Assembly (NCBI GenBank): GCA_036365515.1
Contig: CM070874.1
Location: 51,676,583-51,740,582 of the forward strand
Length of the DNA stretch: 64,000 nt
Source of the DNA: Torymus aiolomorphi
Lineage: Eukaryota; Arthropoda; Insecta; Hymenoptera; Torymidae
Reading direction: 5' to 3'
The notes beneath the pieces were generated by a model that was given only the letters and a program-made list of their open reading frames with translations, ran no database searches and was not told the DNA's origin. Numbering within the stretch: the first letter of the stretch is position 1; every line of letters starts with the position of its first letter. The translations under genes and the position numbers were made by a program. This document shows positions 59,580 to 64,000 of this stretch, piece after piece.

Positions 59580-60298
59580 AACCTTCACTGACGCGCATTA
59601 TTGCCTGAAAGACATAAAAGTACGCATAGATTTATTGGATGGTTATTGTTCGGAATTTGTACAAAGAGATCTGATTCTGCAACGAGCGTCGGGAGATCTA
59701 AAGGAATGTATGTATTTCAAAGACAATCAATTCCCGAGTATTTAAGGAAAGTATCTGCATGGCAAGGCTTGGTTAGAAGGACGTTTGAAAATACTAGCGA
59801 TTCCTACCATACCGATGACTCCGGTGAAAAACGGCGATAACATTACATCAGCGAACCCGGCGGCACGAAGAGCCACGATGAACCACAGCTCGTCAGTATC
59901 ATTGGGAAAATTAGGTCTACCTCGTTTTGATGAGAAGCATCGAGAATGGAAATTTATTTCGTTCATAATGTCGGATGAAGTAATGGTTACCGTTATCAAA
60001 TTTCAGCATTTATGTAATTGCCTTGATGGAGAAGCTGCTGAAAAACTGAAAGGCATCAAGGTCACGGAAAACAATTTTTAAACGGTATGGGATAAGCTTT
60101 GCCGACTTTATGGTAACAAGAATCGTTGCTTCTCTCTACAAATGCAAATGCTCACCAGCCTTTTCTCCACCACCAAGAAGTATGCACATCATTTAAACCG
60201 AGGAGCTGCAATAGATGCGCGACTGATGTACAGAGACCATCGCAGGAACGGACGACTAAGGGCATCAAAAGTGGCTCAAGCACTAGCGGGGCATTAAT
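59580..60298 (+). pseudogene. BEL/Pao-type gag relic
   Basis: Gag would form the retrotransposon particle. Frames in order: RIDLLDGYCSEFVQRD and YFKDNQFPEYL (59600-59745), then after a shift LGKLGLPRFDEKHREWKFI, FQHLCNCLDGEAAEKLKGI (59900-60080, the conserved DUF1759 core 'LPKF-G...W..F', 'K..YL...L.GEA...I.G'), then a stop, then LCRLYGNKN and KKYAHHLNRG. At least two shifts and a stop. No protease, RT or LTR of this type adjoins, so it is an isolated fragment. Confidence 0.65.
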
Positions 60299-60439
60299 TG
60301 CATTAATTTAAATTTATTTTATCGCTTCCAACATCGTTACCTTAATAGTACCTTTGATTATGCGGTTTTCATAGTTGTTAACTATTGTAGAACACCTTTA
60401 AACATAAATATGGTTTGAAATTTTATTTATTTATTCATA

Positions 60440-60662
60440 TTGTTATGTGTTCGTCTACCATCATCGAACATGAGAAGAACAAAAGCGTTGCTAAGCGATT
60501 AGTTGGTTGTTCTCGACCCGATTTAGTTCAGTTTAGTTGATTCGAGAGTTTATCGTTACTAATACGCTTAACCTTATGTGCTTATGGTCTTGAATAATTT
60601 ACATTCTCGTTCTTTTATAAATAGTTTGTTATTATTTATTGTATGAGTATTTGAGTGTCACA
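60440..60662 (+). mobile_element. Probable 5' LTR of the Ty3/gypsy element
   Basis: TGTTATGTGTTCG start and TGAGTGTCA end (TG..CA), directly followed by a primer-binding-like site. An A/T-rich TTTATAAATAG (about 60614-60624) could be the TATA box. The matching 3' LTR would lie outside the window, so the boundaries are inferred. Confidence 0.5.
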
Positions 60663-60665
60663 TTT

Positions 60666-60683
60666 TGGGGGTTCGTCCGAAAT
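60666..60683 (+). promoter_or_regulatory. tRNA primer-binding site (candidate)
   Basis: TGGGGGTTCGTCCGA lies a few bases after the LTR end and resembles the tRNA-Pro-type primer-binding sequence TGGGGGCTCGTCCG used by some retroelements. Confidence 0.5.
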
Positions 60684-60695
60684 TACGAAAAGACA

Positions 60696-61987
60696 TGCGA
60701 CGCACACCAGTCAAATCAACAATCAAGACCAGGGCACAAACCTCAACCGAAGCTACTGCTAACAACTCCAACCAACAACAAAGGGATGCTACTGAATATG
60801 TTGACAATCCAGGTAATATTAAGCTTAGCCATACTGATACGATTTTCGTCGATCTAGAAAATTCGCCTGACGATACACGCTTGGTGGAAAGCAACTTACG
60901 GCCGAAGCCTGATAACTCATCGTCGGTGGCTCATAGAAGCGAAGAGCCAAATAGACGTTTACCAACAACGATTAGAAGAACTACGAGCCGATTATGAGGT
61001 CGAGCGTCGAGTTCGACAAGAACTCGAAAGAACACGACAACATCGCAACGCAGAAAAACAGAGCCTTACGGCGGAGCTGCGTGTGCGTAGTGGAGAGGTG
61101 ACCGAGCATCAATGTGCCATTGAAAAACTTCAGGTAGAGCAACATTCTCTTTGCCAAGAGTTTACCTGGTTTCAACAACAATTTATCCAGATGAGTCAGA
61201 TTCCTCTTTTAAATACACAAACAACAGCGACAATAACAAACACCATAAACACAAATAACACAAATACAGAACAGATTAGGATAGGAGGTATTTCAAATAC
61301 GGTTACACCTGTCGATTTGGGGTTGGGTTATAATCTCAAGCCGGATATTTATGATGGTACAACTTCTTTATCTGAGTATTTAAATCAGTTCAATTTAATT
61401 GCAAGGGCTAATAATTGGAATGATTACAAAAAGATGATTGCTTTAGCTGCTTCTTGACGCAATGAGGCGAAAAGGGTGTTAATTATAAAGATATTGAGAC
61501 TTTCAATCTAATAACGTTATTAGAAAAGTTAGGGACGCGCTTCGGGGAAAATTTGTGAGTGAATAATTATTTTTTGTTTCAAAATACGCGACAAAAACCT
61601 GGAGAGTACATTCCAAAGTTAGCAGCTGATGTAGAAAAGCTAGCAACATTAGCGTATCCTGAGTGTTCTGTAGAGATACGATATGAAATAGCATGTGCTC
61701 ACATCATTATCAGCATTTACGATACGGGAATTAGGGAAACTGTTCAGTTAGAACGAATCACTTCTTTAAAAGTGGTTCTTGCGCGCGCTTTAGAAGTAAA
61801 ATCACAAAATTCGAGGAATTCTAAAAAAAATCAAAATTCTTCAGGAAAAAATAATCACAATAATGGAAAAGACGCTAAAAAACAGGATCGACCATTCAAT
61901 CATCGAGAATGGTTGAAAAACCTTGAGTGTTGGAATTGTCTTCAAACAGGTCATACTTGTTCACAATGTTCGGATCAGGAAAACTAA
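60696..61987 (+). pseudogene. Ty3/gypsy gag, frameshifted
   Basis: Nucleocapsid/capsid precursor. The frame from 60696 (MRRTPVKSTIKTRAQTSTEA) is hydrophilic; after a shift near 60950-60990 come helical coiled-coil residues (ELRVRSGEVTEHQCAIEKLQ in the frame at 61083), then a capsid-like stretch LKPDIYDGTTSLSEYLNQFN. A stop at 61455-61457 and a shift precede the frame 61559-61987, which has QKPGEYIPKLAADVEKLA and ends with a zinc knuckle CWNCLQTGHTCSQC (C-x2-C-x4-H-x4-C). At least two breaks, so not functional. Confidence 0.7.
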
Positions 61988-62021
61988 ATCGTGTTAAACT
62001 TTCAGGAGCGTGTTTGACATT

Positions 62022-62692
62022 CAATGAAAAAGCTTTTAGTTAATTTCCAGGATACTTTCGAAGATGATGATGTTGCAGGGAAGTGTAATCTCGTTGTGCA
62101 CAAAATTGCAGAGATTAATCAGGTGATTAATGATATGCAAAAACAAGGGGTTATCGAAAATCTTCTAGTTCTTGGTGTTCTCCAGTAGTATTGAAATAGA
62201 AAAAGGATGGCACTTGGAAATTTTGCGTAGATTTTCAAAAATTGAATGACAGGACGATTAAAAATTCATATCCATTACCTAGGATTGACCAAACTCTACA
62301 TAAATTAGCTGGTAAGTCTTGGTTCTCGACTTTAGATCTTAAAAGCGGGTATTGATAGGCTAAGATTCGCCCAGAAGATAGAGAAAAGACAGCTTTTTCA
62401 ATTGGTAATGGTTTGTGGCATTTCGTCGTTATAGCTTTTGGACTATGTAATGCTCTAGCTATTTTTGAACGATTTATGGAGAAAATACTCCGAGATCTTC
62501 TAAATGATATATGTTTAATTTATCTAGATGATGTTATGGTTATGGCTAAATCGTTCGACGAGATGTTAGATAATATGAGTACAATTTTTATAAGAATCCG
62601 AAATGCCAATTTGAAGCTGAATAGAAAAAAATGCATTTTCATTCAATGCGAGGTTGAGTACCTATAGGGCACATAACAGGTACAACTGCCTA
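62022..62692 (+). pseudogene. Ty3/gypsy reverse transcriptase, partial and broken
   Basis: RNA-dependent DNA polymerase of the gag-pol element. Visible pieces: SSWCSPVV, KKDGTWKFCVDFQKLN, SYPLPRIDQTL, FSTLDLKSGY (with Asp of motif A), KTAFSIGNGLWHF, FGLCNA, IYLDDVMV (YLDD active site), and CEVEYL at 62667. Stops interrupt (for example after VLK and after LKSGY), a 2-bp insertion ends the frame after VEYL, and the protease region that normally precedes RT is missing. RNase H is absent. Confidence 0.78.
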
Positions 62693-62699
62693 TCTTACT

Positions 62700-63640
62700 C
62701 GGTCTTCGGCGCTGATTCGCCGCGCTAGCTCCCAATCTGCACCGCAGGCTCTTAACTCATACTGTTCCACCATAGTTGTCTCGTGTTGAGGAAAGTACGT
62801 TTCTAAGAGGCAGTCAAGGGCTGACCTCTCGTCTTCCGCCCATTCCCCTGAGCCAAGCTATTCTAGATTAGGCCCTTGGGCTTACGGTTGTCTTAGCAGT
62901 TTGAACAATCTGGTGGTATCAGAGACACCGCTCTTACTCTCACAGAAGCTTTTTCAGCCCTGGCCTTTGGCTCTTTCAATTTCTTTTTTGTACTGTCTTT
63001 GAGCTTCTCTAAAAGCTTCTCTATCGGCTGGATTGCTCCTTTTCTTAAACCTATTATAAAGTCTTCTGGTCTTTTTCTTCAACGCCTCCAGTGTTGGGCC
63101 CCACCAAAGTGCTTCCATTTTCACTGGCTTCAATCGCAATCTGCAGTTGTTCTCGAAGGCACTGACGATGTTATTCTTTAAAACCTCACCGCAGTGATCG
63201 AGTTCAATCTGATTGCTATATCTACCTGGGAACGACTTGAGCTTTGCCCTCAGTTCTTCAGCATAGGTAGCCCAATCTGTCTTCCTCGGATTTCTATAGA
63301 GTCTAGATTTTGTGCTGCGTCCTTTGATTTCGAAAACTATATAGTTGTGATCCAACATAGAGATCTTATCCGAGACTCTCCAGCCCGTGATTAAATTAAA
63401 GCAAATAAAAGTGATCGCACGTCCCATATTTCTCGTAGCTAAAGTGATGTTAATGATCTCCTTCCTATTTGCATTTCGGAAAGTAGGCTTACAAGCTCTG
63501 TTCAGGAAGTGAAGGTTGGTGGTGGAGAGGAACTGCAAGAGCTTCTCCCCTCTGTTGTCCGTGCTCGGCTTTGCCTCGGCCGTCATGTCACGTACGTGCG
63601 GAAGTTCCATTTTCCCCCTTGCAAGAAAATCTGCTATTCC
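62700..63640 (-). pseudogene. Jockey-like non-LTR fragment, endonuclease C-terminus and linker
   Basis: Minus-strand frame 62954-63610 reads NRGEKLLQFLSTTNLHFLNR, PTFRNANRKEIINITLAT, WRVSDKISMLDHNYIVFEI (the conserved SDH-type end of an AP endonuclease), then a basic linker ALWWGPTLEALKKKTRRLYN. Past its stop, KSFCESKSGVSDTTRL and EDERSALDCLLETYF continue the linker to about 62700. The front of the endonuclease and the RT are absent. It sits where the pol RNase H and integrase front should be. Inactive. Confidence 0.72.
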
Positions 63641-63679
63641 TCTCTCTAATATGAGAACAAAAACTATTGAACTGAACTA

Positions 63680-64000
63680 TTTGTTCGTGAAATCGTGTGT
63701 AGCTATGGAGTTCCTCGTGAAGTCCATACTGATCAAGGTCGTAACATTGACTCTAAGCTAATTAAGGAACTGTCTCGTTGTTAGCAATTCGGAAGACTAG
63801 GGCAACACCATTAAACCCTCAATCGAATGGTCAGTTAGAAAGACAAAACAGAACAATACTAAAATACTTGTCCAAATACATAACAGACAACCAAAAAGAT
63901 TGGGATCGTTAGATTTCCTTGTATTTTTTAGCTTATAGATGCTCGATACACGCAACAACTGGGGCCACACCAGCGGAAATATACACCGGTACGGACTTAA
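63680..64000 (+). pseudogene. Ty3/gypsy integrase core, fragment running off the window
   Basis: Strand-transfer enzyme part of pol. In shifting frames: YGVPREVHTDQGRN (HTDQG, second catalytic Asp), then TPLNPQSNGQLERQNRTILK (NG-E catalytic Glu region), then a stop, then LAYRCSIHATTGATPAEIY. A stop after QKDWDR and at least one frameshift. It belongs to the same element as the RT at 62 kb, from which it is separated by the Jockey fragment and a pol deletion. Confidence 0.75.

Overview
This is a eukaryotic, almost certainly arthropod (insect) genomic window. It is AT-rich, with long dinucleotide microsatellites, microsatellite-flanked repeats and dense, nested, mostly decayed transposable elements. 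No conserved host gene, rRNA cluster, operon or CRISPR array is visible. The mix of elements (R1-clade LINE, a Tc1/mariner relative with DD41D spacing, Crypton tyrosine recombinase, THAP/DDE4 transposase, Ty3/gypsy, BEL/Pao, TTAA-flanked MITEs) fits an insect. A hymenopteran is my guess, and nothing in the window proves it.

Layout. 1-5.3 kb: a solo LTR with a GATT target duplication, a short MITE and a very long (TC)n tract. 5.3-8.7 kb: the best-preserved autonomous DNA transposon, a DD41D element with long sub-repeated TIRs, inserted in a GT-bearing dispersed repeat. 8.7-19 kb: a broken DDE-like gene, a TIR element with a Cys-rich ORF and a 1.5-kb MITE inserted in one of its own TIRs, a 24-bp minisatellite, a broken gene of an arthropod repeat-associated family, and a TTAA-type MITE. 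19-21 kb: tRNA-like repeats, one split by a 1.4-kb foldback element made of inverted 90-bp satellites. 23.7-27 kb: two more GT-bearing repeats and a diverged tandem array containing two 72-nt tRNA-like units.

27.5-36 kb: a region framed by a diverged inverted repeat (27.56/35.87 kb). At its left is a near-perfect 1.18-kb inverted repeat (27,954-29,137 / 29,728-30,908), followed by three tandem families (GA-tailed units, 259 bp, 600 bp). 36-40.5 kb: CT-rich higher-order repeats, a hammerhead-like motif, a Crypton-like recombinase with an intact catalytic set but two upstream stops, and a decayed transposase. 41.5-45.4 kb: a nested set in which an R1-clade LINE sits in a GT microsatellite, inside the GT-bearing repeat, inside an inverted-repeat element. 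45.4-52 kb: a TTAA MITE, an inverted-repeat-flanked region with a candidate exon, and another decayed transposase.

52.7-64 kb: GA-rich repeats, a second, inverted solo LTR carrying a MITE, a THAP/DDE4 transposase gene interrupted near its stop codon by a 2.2-kb TTAA element, a BEL/Pao gag relic, and a Ty3/gypsy provirus-like remnant (LTR, primer-binding site, gag, partial RT, partial integrase) with a Jockey-like LINE fragment in its pol.

The genes do not form a pathway; the window records successive insertions. In four places an empty site or a restored reading frame can be read directly from the sequence, which fixes element ends and target duplications. I found no convincing new cellular system. 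The most interesting structures are the long near-perfect inverted repeat, the foldback element in a tRNA-like sequence, the TTAA element, the microsatellite-targeting LINE and the Crypton.
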